A DNA stretch of 64,000 nucleotides from Anaeramoeba flamelloides (Eukaryota; Metamonada; Anaeramoebidae): assembly GCA_027625915.1 (NCBI GenBank), contig JANTQA010000036.1, positions 4,831,501 to 4,895,500 of the forward strand, written 5' to 3'. The translations under genes and the position numbers were made by a program. How positions within the stretch are numbered: position 1 is the first letter of the stretch; every line of letters begins with the position of its first letter. The notes under the pieces are model-generated. The model was given only the letters and a program-made list of their open reading frames with translations. It ran no database searches and was not told the DNA's origin. Positions 48,985 to 62,150 of the stretch are shown here, piece after piece.

Positions 48985-49845
48985 AAGTAAAATCCAAGTG
49001 TTTTATAGGTTTACGTTACCAGATAATTCTTCAGATACATTAAAAAATGAAAGAGGTCATGTTCTATTAGTCAAGGTTAAAATACCTTTTTATCAAAAAA
49101 ATATAGGAATTATTTTGACCAAAATAAACTATTTTTTCAAACAAGAGGGTACACCCCTCAAATCAAAAATAACCGCGAATTTCATAGTTAATAAGATAAT
49201 TACTTATTGGTGATTTTCATTTTAATTATCCATTTTTTCATTTTTAGCTTTTTTATTTTTGGATATTCAACTGTTGGAAAATGAAAAAGCAAGATAAGAA
49301 AACATCAATTTGGAAATAATCTACCAGTGTATAAAAATGGAAACAGTTTAAGTTTGATTTCGAATGGGCTAGATATGGGAATTAAGAAAGACATTTATTA
49401 AATTGATACATGGGACATAGAAAAGAGAAAATAAAGAAAAAAGCAATCCCAACAAAATACCAAATGAATTGTGGATTTATCTTGAAAATGAGACTTTAAA
49501 GAACAAAAGTTTGACGTGTAAAGAATTATCAATAAAATGTAAGGAACTTTTTCCAAATTCACCTTGTTCAACTGTTTTTATTGGGTTTTATAATTTTTTT
49601 CATTACAATTTACAAAACGAGATTTCTCATTTCAAATAAAAGGGCACACCAATTTTTAAAATATTGAATTTTAATTTTTATTGTTTTGTTTTAATGAGTT
49701 TTAAACATTCAGTTGAGTGTTTTTTTTTTATTTTTTAAAGAGTTTCTTAGATTTTAGTATGATACTACAATTAATTTGATTCAATTAAGAATAATTCTTC
49801 AAATTTTTAGTTCTGTTTTATTTGAAAAAGAATTTAGATGTTTTT
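48985..49845 (+). mobile_element. Decayed DNA-transposon-like element, plus copy
   Basis: Sister of 19245-20100. Frames: RFTLPDNSSDTLKNERGHVLLVKVK (49005-49080), then, after stops, KIPNELWIYLENETLKNKSL followed by TCKELSIKCKELFPNSPCST (49450-49570), which has the look of a helix-turn-helix DNA-binding segment. No catalytic D,D,D/E region is recognisable. Superfamily open. Confidence 0.5.
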
Positions 49846-49960
49846 TGAATTATTTTTATTTTTTTATTAAGTGTTTAAAAGCCAGTTAAGAACATATTCA
49901 TATACTTATTTTTTTTAATTAAATCATTTATAACTACTTTGGTACTCATAACTCAAAAAG

Positions 49961-50620
49961 TTTATAAAAATATTAAAATGGATGAAAGTATTTGGAAAGC
50001 TTTCAAGTAGGCAAATAAAAAATGAAGAAAATTCAAAAATATAAAAATAAAAAAAACAAAATTAATGGACTTTATTTATGGTTTTTTTATTTATGGTTTT
50101 TTGTTAATTTTGTCTTTTTGTTTTTTCTGTAGAAAAAAATTTTAAAAATAATTTTGCTTCAGGTTGTTCAGAATATTATGTTTCTAAATTATTTTTTAAA
50201 ATCGAAAAAACAATTTTAAATAAAAAAAAAAAAAAAAATAAACAATTGTATTTAGCAGTTTATTTTTTTTGGTTTTGTTTGTTGTAGTTGTTATTTTTTC
50301 TTGGGAATCTTTTTTTTTTGATATCCTCCTCTTCTTCTGTTGTATGTTCTCACTTGGAATTTTGTGTTGTCTCCAAAAATTTTGAGTTCACCAATCATTT
50401 TTTTTGGTTACTTTGTCAACCTATTGTATTCGAAATTCAATTTTTTGTGTCGAAAATACAAAATCAATTTAAAAGGAATTGTTTATCAAACAAAGAATAA
50501 AAAGTACTTGTTTGTTTTTTTTTATTATTTTTTCTTTTTAATTAAAATATTCTTATTAAAAAAAGGTAAATGATAAAGTTTTTAAAAAAACCAATAAAAT
50601 AGATCTGGTTTGAGTTTGAA
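49961..50620. repeat. Duplicated block 2, copy 1 (3' of eS17)
   Basis: Nearly identical to 63381-64000, same orientation, starting at TTTATAAAAATATTAAAATGG. Copy 1 has an 18-base internal duplication near 50080 and a few homopolymer differences. Ends at 50620 only because the other copy runs off the window. It holds no recognisable gene; it lies downstream of the minus-strand eS17 gene. Confidence 0.92.
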
Positions 50621-50903
50621 TATCACTTCAATTTTTGGGATAGTTTTGAGAACTTTTTTGAAATACTTTGTGTTGATTAGTGAGATCATTAAAACAGAGT
50701 TTTTTTTTTATTTTTTGTTTGATAAACAATTCATTTAAAAAGAGTTTCTTTTTTCAAGGATTAAAAAATAAAAAGAAAAATAAAAAAAAAAAAAAAAAAA
50801 AAAAAAGAGAGAAATAAAAGTTTTTTAGAGAAAGGATCTTTTAAAAAGAAGAAAAACAAAAAACACAAAAAAAAATAAAGTATTTACATAAACAAAATCT
50901 TTT

Positions 50904-51349
50904 TCAACATAAGATTTTTTCTGGTACCCAATTGTCTCTTCTTTCTTTTTCTTCTTCTTGAAGTTTAATTGAGATTCCTGGAACTGGTCCTCTTTCAATT
51001 CTCTTCATTAAATGGGTGACATATCCTGCAATCTGATTTTTATTGTTAAAAATAAAAAAAAAATAAAAAAAAATAAGAATATAAAATAAAAACAAAAAGC
51101 AAAAAAAAATAAAAAAATAAAATAAAAAGCAAATAAATCAAAATAAAAAAAGATCAATAAGCGTTTTGGAAAATGAGTTTAAAACCAAAAGAGAGTACAA
51201 ACTTTGTTTCGAAGTCTTTTTGTTGGGATGGAAGCAACTTCACTACAGATTTTTTTGTTAACTTGAAAATCAATGGTAAGTTTTGTGTAATATTTTTCAA
51301 CAATTAAGCGTGCTGCTCTTTTTACGGTTTTTGTTCTTACTCTACCCAT
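50904..51349 (-). CDS. RPS17: 40S ribosomal protein eS17, two exons, short C-terminus
   Basis: A small-subunit protein near the 40S beak and head. Exon 1 51349-51203 ([20 protein letters not shown]...TKRLRNK), exon 2 51032-50904 ([19 protein letters not shown]...[20 protein letters not shown]), phase 0; intron 51033-51202 (170 bases) with donor GTTTGT and acceptor CAG. The junction RNK/IAGY falls inside the strongly conserved eS17 block. The protein is only 91 aa; animal and yeast eS17 have ~135, so the C-terminal extension after VPE is missing. No alternative donor near VPE gives an obvious third exon. Identity is certain; the C-terminus should be treated with care. Confidence 0.95.
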
Positions 51350-51482
51350 ACTCTAAAAAATTCTTTTTGTTGTTTTGGTTAAACGTAAAAATAAATTTAT
51401 TAAAAAAAAAAAAAAATGATGGGTAACTATTTTAGTAATTGGTTCTTTCTTTTCTTACTTGAGTTGATTACTTTAAACAACA

Positions 51483-51513
<31 letters not shown>

Positions 51514-52499
51514 GGTTTTTTGTTTTTTTTTTATTCAAAAGTAAAATTTACATTATTAAAATCGAAAATAAAAAATGATTTTGTGAAACTATCAAAATCA
51601 ATTTCAATTGTAAACAATCACAATCCACAACCAACATTGTTTTTTATCTCTAGTGCCTTTTTTTCCAATTGACATTTTCTTTAAAAAGTAGTATTGGTCT
51701 AAATTGAGCTTTTGGAATTTTTATTTCTTTTTTTTCAGTTTTATTTTCAAGGTTCAAAAGTTTTCCTAATCAATTAAAAATCCACTCTGATCTGTTTACA
51801 GAACACAATCAATTTGGAGAGTTTTTTTATGAACAATTCAAAGACAAAGAAAAGCTTTTAAAATTTCTCAAAATCATAATTGGATAAACTTGATTTTGAT
51901 TTTCAAAAAACTTCGTCACATTAAAAACTTTTAACAGTAAACTAATCTTGATTTCGAAGGTTTGAAAATAATTAACAGGTAAACTGGAAATCACTAATAT
52001 TTTAAGGGAACTGTTAACCAAATAATAGGTAAAGTTAGGTTTAATTTTTGTTTCAAAATAAAAAGTCTATTTTTTTTTAGCAAGATCTCTACACCATAAC
52101 CGATCAAAGAAACCAAAAATAGACAAAAAAAATTTTCCAATATATTTAAAGAAAAATCAAAAAAATTTTACCACTTTGTGAAATTAAAATTTAAAATAAA
52201 AATTTGATTACCAAATCCTGAGTTGACTTTAATACCATTTTATGAAATAAATTAATATTTTTAATAACTTGATTAATCTTTTTCATTTGATTAAAGTTCA
52301 TATTCCAACATATTTTATAATTATTTTAAAACAATTTTTTTTTCCTTTGAGGCAGAAATAAAACTAATTGTTTGTGAAGGAATTGTATATAAATATTCTG
52401 AAAAAAATAAACTACAAAGTCTAAAAAAAACACAGTATAAAAAATATACTTGATTTCAAAAAAAAATACAATTTTATTTTAAACTTGAAAAAAAATCTA
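51350..52499. other. Upstream flank of eS17, nothing recognised
   Basis: AT-rich; the eS17 promoter should be in the first few hundred bases. A 64-aa minus frame (51827-52021) has no support. Confidence 0.45.
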
Positions 52500-53830
52500 T
52501 TTGTGGATTAGATATTATCTAAGCTTAAGTTACCATAAAGTTACAAAAAACGTGATTATTTTTATCAAATCACAATATTTTAGAAAATCTCAATATTCAA
52601 TATTATAGTGAAATATGACAAATTATTATATTTGATAAAATTCCCATAATTATTTAAAAAACGTTTAAATGCCAATATACCACTATTAAAAAGCAATCCC
52701 GGTATATTAGACGATGGGTTTTTGGTTAATTGAGCAATATTTTTATAATAAAATTTTTTTTGATCAAAAAATAGATTAGGTACAAAAAATTAATTTTTTT
52801 TAAAAAACCACAAAAAAGATACTTGATTCACTCAAGGATCAGATCAAAGTGTTTTATTTTATTTTCTTTTGATTTGGTTGAAAAACATATCCATCCTTTT
52901 AGATCAACAACAATAATACCTAAAGATAAAAAGAAATAAATATTTTCTCATTTGTAAGTGGTTTTGTAAATTGAGTTGAACAGAGGAGTTTCTAAAACAA
53001 CTAACTCTTCACCTAGTTCTTTAAATAATGTATTCTTAAGTTGAAAAAATTTTCAATATTCTGGGAAATCTGTAAGGAATTGGATATCTTTTCAAAAGTT
53101 TTCAACAAAACATAGCCACATTTTGACTAATTATTTAGATTTTTTATATAATTGTTATCTTCTTGTTATTCTTCTTCTTTGAGTATCTTTGTATTGGACA
53201 GAATACCCAACAAGAGCTTAGATGTTTTTTTTTTTTTTTTTTTGATCAATCACTAATAATAATGAAAATTACTTTTTATTCCTTATTGTTATTCAACTTG
53301 TGTAGTTAAAAACTCTATTTTATTTAATTGTACATTTTAACAGTATTCTTGATTATAAAATAGTTTTTTTTTTATTAATATGATCATAAAATTCGTTTGA
53401 GATTTTATATTAAAAAAAAAAAAATGAAAAGAATTTTGTTTTTCCACTTTAAACCAAACAGTATTCGGTTAATAAAAGTTATCAGAATTTCAAAACTTTT
53501 AAATGCTTGAAGAGAATTCACTGCCTTTCAAACAATTTCTTACATTTTTAAAGTTTAAAAGTGTTATAAAAGTCTCAAAGCTTTGTAAAAGTCAGGGGAT
53601 TTTTTTTAAGGTGAAATCAAAATAATAATTTTTTATTTTTTAGTGATAATATTGAATATCCTGATAATTTAGAATACTGCGATTTTATGATTTTTTATTA
53701 TAAAGTAGGACTAATCACTATTTTTTTCCAATATTATCACCGATTAATTGTTAATATCATGATGGTATTGGTTATCACGGGAATCTCTAATTCTTGATAA
53801 TCTTAAAAATCAAAACAACTTATAATTTCT
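52500..53830. mobile_element. Interspersed repeat, copy B, with inverted termini
   Basis: 52800-53320 matches 22010-22530. Left termini rich in CAATATT words; the right part (53640-53710, GTGATAATATTGAATATC...CTGCGATTTTATG) is the inverted counterpart of 21780-21835 in copy A, implying long inverted termini around a ~1.3-kb element. No ORF. Confidence 0.5.
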
Positions 53831-56800
53831 TTTCACTTAACAAAAAAAAACATGAGAAAAACGACAAATTCTACAAATTAAAAATATTCATAAAGTTTTT
53901 TTTAAACGCTTGAAAATTCATTTATCATATATTCACATACTCTTTAATCCAACCACTTCAAAATAAAATCTATTCTAAAAAAATTTTAACAATTATAAAA
54001 ATCCAAAACAGTAAAAAAAATTCATTGATTTATTATATTTTTTGAAACATAATATTGAATCACGTTTTAAACACATATTATTAATATTTTTATAAGTAGC
54101 CATTTTTATTGGAATAAAAGAAAAAAAATATCTATCCATAATGATGAAACAAGCAAAATAAGAAAAATATATAAATTGGTAAATTTTTAAAATTACATCA
54201 ATAATTATATATTGATCAAATGTCTAGATATCGTCATTAATTTTTATATGAATTTTCTATTCGTTAATGTTGTATCATTTACCAATTATTATTTTAGTTA
54301 TGATCTAAATAAATAAATTATCTCCCTATTTAAAAGTGATGATAACAAAATAGATAAGAAAAAAAATAATAAAAACAGTTGGTAAAAATTTTAAATTATT
54401 TTTTAATACAAGGGAAACTGTGTAGTTTTATTATTCTTTAAAATATTTTAATTCTGTCCTAATTTCACAATTTGGAATATTAATTCATAATATAATCTTA
54501 AGTATTTATGTATATATGTAATAATCTAGAAGATTAATAGTTTTTATAGGTGTTATGATTATTTCTCAAGATTGTAAAAATATTCCCAAACAAAAAAAAA
54601 ATTCTAATTTAGAATTATAATAATGATATTAAAAGGAAACAATCGCGAAATAATATAAAATGGATTAGTTTAATAAAATTTTTTTCATTATTCAAATTCT
54701 TGATATTTGAAAATTCAAAAATATTACACAATATATGAAGTTTCTTGAAATTTAAAAAATTGTAAAAAATATACTAAAAAATGATTTTTTTTCAAATACT
54801 CATTTATAAAATCTTTGGTTGATTTTTCTTTTATTTTTAAAATTCAATTGAATCATAGATGCTATATGTTAGTAGAAAGATTCACAAATTATTGAAGGTG
54901 GGATTTCATTCAAATCATCTATTTTTTTTTTTTTTGTAAAATTATATCTAAATTTTTTATAAAAAAATTCAAATAAAAAAATCAATAATTATTTGTTTTG
55001 ACTAAATGAACTATCAAAACTGAAAAAATCAGGAAAATGACATAACTTATTTGACTTCGTACCTTCAAAATGTTTTTTAATATATTTCACTCGTTCAATT
55101 AAAAACTCTCTCGAAAATTTGAAAATAAAAATACCTATAAGATAATTATTTTCAACTTCATTATAAAACATACCTAGTTAATGAATATTATAGAAATATA
55201 TTTGAAAATAAAGTAAAAAGTAAGGCAAATATAAACCAAAAAATGTTTTTTTTTTTATTATTTAGTTGAGGGATTTGGAAAAGATTTTCGATAAATAAAT
55301 GTTTTATATATATATTTCCATATTCATTATCAATAATAAGCATATACTTTGAACACAATTTAATACTCAAAAAAAAAATTCAAAATTGAGACATATTATT
55401 TGAAATATTTTTTCACAATGTTTATTTTCTGTGAACATGAATTTTTGTTATCAAAATTTAGGTTTTTTCACTCTTGAATTTATTTGAAAGTTTATCTCTT
55501 CAAAATTGCAATGATTGTAATTAAAGATGGTTTTTGAACTAACTTTTCCAATTTCAGAACTATTTGTATTTCTAAATACAATCGGTTAGCAGAAATTTAA
55601 ACAAAAATTAAAATCCAGTTTATACAACTTTCAAGGATCCACTCAATTACCATATATTACTTTTCAACACTGTAAAAGAAAACAAGAATAATAAAACATA
55701 CTTGGCAACTCAAAAATAATTGCAATTCTTAGTGTTTGATATAGTAAAATTTTTATACAGGTTCGATTTTAAAAGTATTTTCCAGAAAGAATTGGTGGGT
55801 ATTATTTTATATCATTACTTCTTTGTAGCCAATACTTGGATCTATATATTGATCAGAATAGTCAGACTCATTTAGTGAAATTTAGGGCTTATCTAAACAC
55901 AAAATTCTTATTAAAAACCAAAGGTGAAAATGAAACAAATGTAACATAAAGATCTTAACAAGAAAATAACACCAAAAATATCAATAAATAATAACTAACC
56001 AGTCTCCTTTCTCAGAGATAGAAATGTCTCTTTTTATTGTTATTTTCTTCAGAATGAGTATATAAATAAATTTCAAAAGTTAAAAAATAACTTTTCCATA
56101 AACACAGGCATATATCTTAAAGGGTTATAAAAAGAGGTTTTTTATCTTAAAAAAAGAAAAACAACACAAACCAAATCGATGGAATTTTACTTTTAAATGA
56201 CAAATACCTCAAAATTAATTCAAAAAAGACAACCTAAAACAAGTAATTTGATTTATACATATAACAAAGGAAAATAAATGGGGTTCTTCTTTTTACTGGG
56301 GGTACTTTGAGTCATTCTGAGAATATGTTAAAGACTTTAAATTCATTCCAAAAATAGATTTACCAATTTGAAATTTTCCAAAAAAAAACCTTCAATTTTA
56401 ACTCAAACAGTTTTCCCAACCTGATTTGAATTAATAAATATGCTTTTACTCATAGTAATAATATTCTCTGGTCATAAAATCCACATATCGCTTAAAAATT
56501 TTTTGAAAAGGAACAAAGAAAAATTAAAAGAATTGTCAAAAACCAACTTAAAAAAAAACTATTTAAGAAGAAAAACTGCAAATATTTATTTTTTTGAGAA
56601 ATATCAAATTATTTCGAATAATATTAAAAACACCTTTTGTTACTCATTAAATTTTTAGAATTGTATGAATCTAAAAAAAAAACCAATTTAAAGTGGGAAC
56701 ATCTTGAAACTTATCAATTGAATCAAAAAGAATCATTTAATTACCTGTAATCAAAAAAAGAATTTTTTGGGGTTATTTTCAAAAAAAATCAAAATGTAAA

Positions 56801-57074
56801 CTCTGATTTTAAAGGGATTTAAAAAAAACGAAAAGTTAAAGTAATATTTTTTATTTTGAAAAAAAATTTTTTTTTCTTTATAATAAATCCTATGAACCTT
56901 AAATAACATTGTTAGTTGACTTTTGTGTTGTAAGATAAAAAAGAAATCCAGATGTACCTCCATAAATTTTCTAAAATTCTCCATACCGTTCTGAAACAAA
57001 TTTTATTCATTAAAAAAAATTGGGACATCCACAATTTGCTTTCATTTTTTAAGGATTGAAGAACATTATAAAAA
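53831..57074. other. Long gene-poor stretch with one weak coding candidate
   Basis: Mostly featureless AT-rich DNA. On the minus strand, 55370-55188 (SKYMLIIDNEYGNIYIKHLF) and 55171-54989 (FKFSREFLIERVKYIKKHFEG) are adjacent open frames with AG and GT dinucleotides between them. They could be the end of a small gene, but match no family I know. 56730-57000 resembles 63120-63270 (AATCAAAATGTAAACTCTGA), an unclassified repeat. Confidence 0.3.
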
Positions 57075-58285
57075 TTTTGAGTACCACCACTCATGTGAAA
57101 CTGAATACTATAAATCATTTCTTTAACCAAATACATTGATCCTTTAATATGACACTAGAATGTCATATACCCTCGTATATAATATATTTATATACCAACT
57201 CAAAAACGGAAATCAAAAAAATGAAAACAAATGACTCAAGAAAAAATTATTAAAAAAAAACATTTATTACTTGATCTTATCTATAATATTTTACACAATT
57301 ACTTATTCTTTATTTGGTTTTATTTTTAATTCTTTATGAAAATAATTTTGTTTGTAAAATTTTTGAGAAACAAAATAGTTGATATTTCTAAAGAATTTCA
57401 CATTGAAATTTAAAAATCCTATTTTCATTTAATTCAACTAATTATTGATTTGATTTTCGGAAAATAGGGTTATTTTTTAAATTAATAATCTTCAGAATTA
57501 ATGATTTATTGGGAAAATTGGTTTGATTTGATAATTATTTATTTTTCATTAAAATGGGATCTAACAATAATTCTGAATTCTGATTGAAATTATTTCAAAA
57601 AATTTGCTTATATTTTGGATTAAATATTTTTATAACTATTTTTTGATTTCAATTTTTCAACTCCTTTATATTAATTTTTGAAATAGTATTCTGTATTTTG
57701 GTATTTGTTTGAGAAAAATATTTGAAAAAAGAATTTTGAAAGCAAATTTGTCAAAAAAATTCCATGTAAAATAATAATAAATAGTAATGGGGTGAGAGAT
57801 TCAAGTTTATAAATTGACGGTGTTCATTCCAAATTAAGAAGAAAAAGAAAACAAAAATACGAAAATCAGCTTTGGATCGATTTTTTTTATTTTTCATTCT
57901 TGATTTCAACAAATTTATTTGGAAAGATGATCTTTTTTATTTGGTCTTCTAAAAGAAAATATATGTTTCAAATACACACTTTTTTTGGATATATTTTTTT
58001 GGTTTAATCATGGATTAATTTCTTTCATTTGTATAAATAAATTTCTAGATCCAAAACCAAATTTAATAAAACTAAAAATTTAATCAAAAAAAAGTTCAAA
58101 AAATCGAAAAATTTTAGATTCAACTCAGAATTACTTTGGGTTCGCTTTCTTTTCACAAATAGAGCAGTGAGTGGTTTTTTAGTTTCAAATTTTCAATAAC
58201 TGGTGGCACTCAAAAATATTTTTTTGATTAATTTTTACACAATTAAAATTTTTCAAAATGGTAAAATGTACTTACTTGCTTAAAT
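57075..58285. mobile_element. TTAA-type DNA element, copy B
   Basis: Matches 23665-25210 without the nested MITE (see there). The right end GTAAAATGTACTTACTTGCT then TAAA is decayed; the left end is unclear. No ORF. Confidence 0.6.
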
Positions 58286-58394
58286 AATAAATATTGGCAA
58301 AATAATTTTACATCAAAGTAAAATTTTATGAACAAATCTTACATTTAAGAAAAAAGAAAGTAACTGCCAATTAACATTTTTAAAAAAAATATTA

Positions 58395-58904
58395 TTTGGT
58401 TGCATTTTGGCTCTTTGGAATTGCTTTGGAAGGCTAAAAGAACAAAAATTGAAAATTTCATTGCAAACAATACTAAAAATATCATAACTATTTATGGAGA
58501 AATATTAAAATCTATTAATTCAATAAGATATTTATAAATGTTAGATAATCTGAATTTATCAAGGCCAATCTTAAATATTCTTTTAAGCCAAATAGAATCA
58601 AATAATCTTCCAAAAAAGATATTTTTTCAAAAGAGATTGATTTTCACTAATTTTTTACAATCAAAACTACAAGTAACCAAATATTAAGATTTTAGAAACA
58701 ATTTAAATTCTAAAAATCCCCATATAACAAGCCCCAATTTTAAAACAATTATTCATTTTTAGTCTTCCCAAACAATCCCTAACTTGATCTTGGAATGTAA
58801 TCTAATAAAAAAAAATAACATTTTGGGTAAAGTTTACAATTAAAATTCAATTTTTGTTCTTTTAGCATTCCAAAGCGATTTGAAAGGGCCAAAATGCAAC
58901 GAAA
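58395..58904. mobile_element. TA-flanked MITE with GTTGCATTTTGGC ends, 510 bp
   Basis: Inverted ends of ~55 bases: TTTGGTTGCATTTTGGCTCT on the left; TTTCGTTGCATTTTGGCCCT from the right, both continuing to GCTAAAAGAACAAAAATTGAA. TA on both sides (58393-58394, 58905-58906). Only copy in the window. Confidence 0.82.
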
Positions 58905-59377
58905 TAAAATTGTGTTTGAAAATTATAATTGATAATGACTTTGGTTTTTTTTAACTGTAAGATTTGATTATAAAATGATACTTTGATCAAAAATCATTTT
59001 GCTAATATTAATTATTTAAAAAACGAAAATAAATTTTTGACTTACTCCATTTTTTTTAATCAACCAAATTTTTTTCACAATGGTTACATTTTTTACGAAC
59101 TTATATTTCTCTTTGAATTTGATTTGAATTTAGCAGAAGTGGTTCATTATCTTTTTTTTTCATAATTCTGAAAAATTTTTTTTTTTCAGGTTCTTATTCG
59201 ACCAAATAGACATCAATATATAGGACTATAAAAAGTGCCAACCAAGCAAATAAAGAGATAGAACAAATTTTTTTCTTTATCTTAAAATTTCTATTTGCAA
59301 ATGAAAATGAGGTGAAAATTTTTTTCCATTTATCATTCCTCGACGAGAATGAAAACTGAAGTCAAAAGTTTAAAAGG

Positions 59378-60203
59378 TTTCTTTGAGTATACAAGTGTTG
59401 TGTTGTAAAATTTAATTTGGATCTTTTTACAAGGTATTTGGTAAATAATTTGGGGAAAAATATGGGATTTATAAAAAAAAATAAACAAGAAAAAGAAAAA
59501 AAAAAGAAAACAAAAAGAAAAAAGAAAAGGAAAAGAAAAAGATCCTTTGAAAGAAAAAAAGTAAAAAAAATAGAATTTGAACAAAAGATCACAACAACTT
59601 CAAACCAAAATATATAAAGGAATGAAATCAAATGTATCGCTTTTGTACAATGAGTAAATTGTTTTTTTTTATTTTTCTTTCTTTTGGTTAATTATTTTGT
59701 TTTCTTGTTTTGATTTGGTGTACCAATTAATAATTTCCAGGTTTGTAGTTCAAGTAAATTGAACAAACAAGAAAAAAGTGTATTTCAAAAAAGAATAGAA
59801 AAAAGCTTGTTTAGCCGATATAATTAAAAACAGCAAGATGTAAAATTACATTACAAATCAGAAAATCGACAAAAGCACGCTTAGCCGAGACCTTTGTTTC
59901 TTTGTTTTCAGGATCAACCAAAGTTCTGAGATTGATTGTCAGCACAAAGCAGCCAACTGTTGAGATAAAGCCTGCCAAAAAGCTGTTGAAAGGAAACTTG
60001 CCAACAAGAAAGACATATGCAAATTGCAAGAGCCCAGTCAAAAACTGAAATAAAAGAAAGCAATCAATAATTTTTAAGGTTTGTGTTGTTGTGTTTTTGT
60101 AAGAACTAAAAATTTTTTGGAAGACTTTTAATGGATTTTCTGTCATTTTTTGAGTTTATTCTGAATGAAAAAAGTAAAAATTCAAAAAATGAAAGAATTT
60201 CTT
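59378..60203. repeat. Duplicated block 1, copy 2 (contains DAD1 copy 2)
   Basis: Partner of 45532-46372; offset ~13.85 kb. Confidence 0.92.
59811..60146 (-). CDS. DAD1: Oligosaccharyltransferase subunit DAD1/Ost2, intact copy
   Basis: A small ER membrane subunit of the oligosaccharyltransferase that transfers glycans to Asn in nascent proteins. 111 aa (human 113), single exon. Conserved blocks: LKIIDCFLLFQFLTGLLQFAY, LVGKFPFNSFLAGFISTVGC and the C-terminal RAFVDFLICNVILHLAVFNYIG, matching human FPFNSFLSGFIS...[23 protein letters not shown]. Three hydrophobic helices are visible (~residues 28-48, 53-75, 92-110). It starts at the ATG for MTENPLKVF, a typical short cytosolic N-terminus. Confidence 0.96.
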   Translation of the reverse strand: MTENPLKVFQKIFSSYKNTTTQTLKIIDCFLLFQFLTGLLQFAYVFLVGKFPFNSFLAGFISTVGCFVLTINLRTLVDPENKETKVSAKRAFVDFLICNVILHLAVFNYIG

Positions 60204-62150
60204 CATGAAAAATAATATTGGATACATTGTTATTTTATTTTACTTGAGAGACAGATAACAAAGATGAAATCTATGACTAAAGAATAAAATCAACTTAAAT
60301 CTTATCCCATTTTCTTCATTGAAATTTGCAATCAATGAAAAATTTGTTATTTGCTGATTGTTTCTATTTACTGTTGATAACATATCGGTTATCAGTGTAA
60401 ATTCAAAATAAATTATTTAATTAACTTTAAATTTGAAATTGTACTAATTTAAATAAGGAAGGAGATAGAATTTCCCATTTTTGGGAATTTAAATTATAAG
60501 AACCTTACATTGAAATAATTAACCCACAGAACCCAGAACTAAAATCAAACCCATTATCAAAATATTGGCTAAACTAAGAAGATAAAAGTAGCTTTGAAAA
60601 AAGATTAATACTCTACATAATCGAGAAATAATGAGATTCAAATCAGTTTTAAAACAGAAATTTATGTTATTGAAAGATTAAAAATATATTTTTTTGTAAA
60701 ACGATTTCGAAAAAGAGCATTGTATACTTTATTCTTAACTATCATTTTCTTGGCCAAAATTTTTATTAAATTGTTACCAAATATTTGAAACAAAAATTTG
60801 AAACGTTATAACCTTTTACACAAACAGAAGATATATCCTATGGTTGGTTTAAATCTGACGATTTTTTTATGTGAATATATTATTGTGCAACATTTGTGAG
60901 GTTCAAAGTAAACCTGGTGCTGTTATTAAAATTAGCACTAAGGAAATAATATTTTAATTGTATAAATAAGATAAATTAAAAATTAATATAATAATTATTG
61001 AAAATAAAAATGTATCACCTTGGAAGAATTATATAAAATCATCTAAGTGTTAATAATATCATTATATTTTAATAATAAAGAATTAAATTCATACAAAATA
61101 TATCAAGTGAAGAAAAAAATAATTTACTGCATTAGGTTTTAGTCCCATGAATGTAGAAGGGTGAAAGAATTCACCTCTACATTTAAATTAAGAAAGGTTG
61201 GTTGATTTGATTGTTTCTATATTAGGTTGGATAAACTTTCAATTATAAATTTCGAAATGGTTTTCATTTGATCTTTCCAAAAATTATCGAGAATTTATTG
61301 AGAATATACTTTCATATACCCAAAGTTTGATATTGAAATTATCTTGTGTTTTACTATCTTAGTTTGTTAAGATTAATTCTTGGGATTTGGTCAAGAAATG
61401 TAATAAAGATTCATATTTTTTTTTATAACAATACACGAAATTAAAAAAATAAAAAACAATAATATAGGTCAAAAGGGTAAAATCTCAATGTTAAATTTTT
61501 TTTTAATTTAAAAAAAAAGATCAAAAAATCACAGGTTGAAACAGTTGAAAGTAATAACTAAAAAGTCTTTAAAATTTTTACTGCGTTTTCTTTTTCTTTT
61601 AAATTCAATTTTTATATTTGGTAATTACAAAAAAAAATAATTATTATTATATCAGAGTTCTCAAAGCGATTTCTTGTTTATAATTTTTTTTAATCACAAA
61701 AATTGAAATTTTGGAATCATAATATTTCAATAATATATATGGAATCGGTTTTTATCAACATTTTACACTTATTAAAGTCCCTTTTAAGAATAGTATTATT
61801 GAAAACATTAAAAATTAGTTTATTCTGATTTCATCAAATCAAACAATTAGAATTTTTGATTTATAACCAAAACTCTATTAAAAAAAAAAAAAAATTATTT
61901 TGATTCCATTTCCAAGTATAAAATAATTGTCATATAGAGTATAAGCAAAAAAAAAAAAAAACATTAGGGCTGACGAAAAGATGATTAAAAGGAAAACAAA
62001 GTAGTAAACCTCAAATATTTTTTTTTTGAGAAATATCGAATTCTTTCAAAAAAAATATAAAATATGATTGTTAATTAGTAAATTTTGAGATGAATGTTTT
62101 TTCTATTAAAAAAAAATCATAGGGGAGGATAATTTGAAATTTAGCATATA
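60204..62150. other. Nothing recognised
   Basis: AT-rich DNA between duplicated block 1 and the MITE pair; not similar to the corresponding interval after copy 1 (46373-49960). Confidence 0.5.

Noticed and set aside
59333-59631. Overlapping minus-strand Phe-rich frames, also at 45610-45798
   Set aside because: Low-complexity readings of an AAAGAAAAG-type purine tract; no conserved residues and indels between the two copies change the frame.
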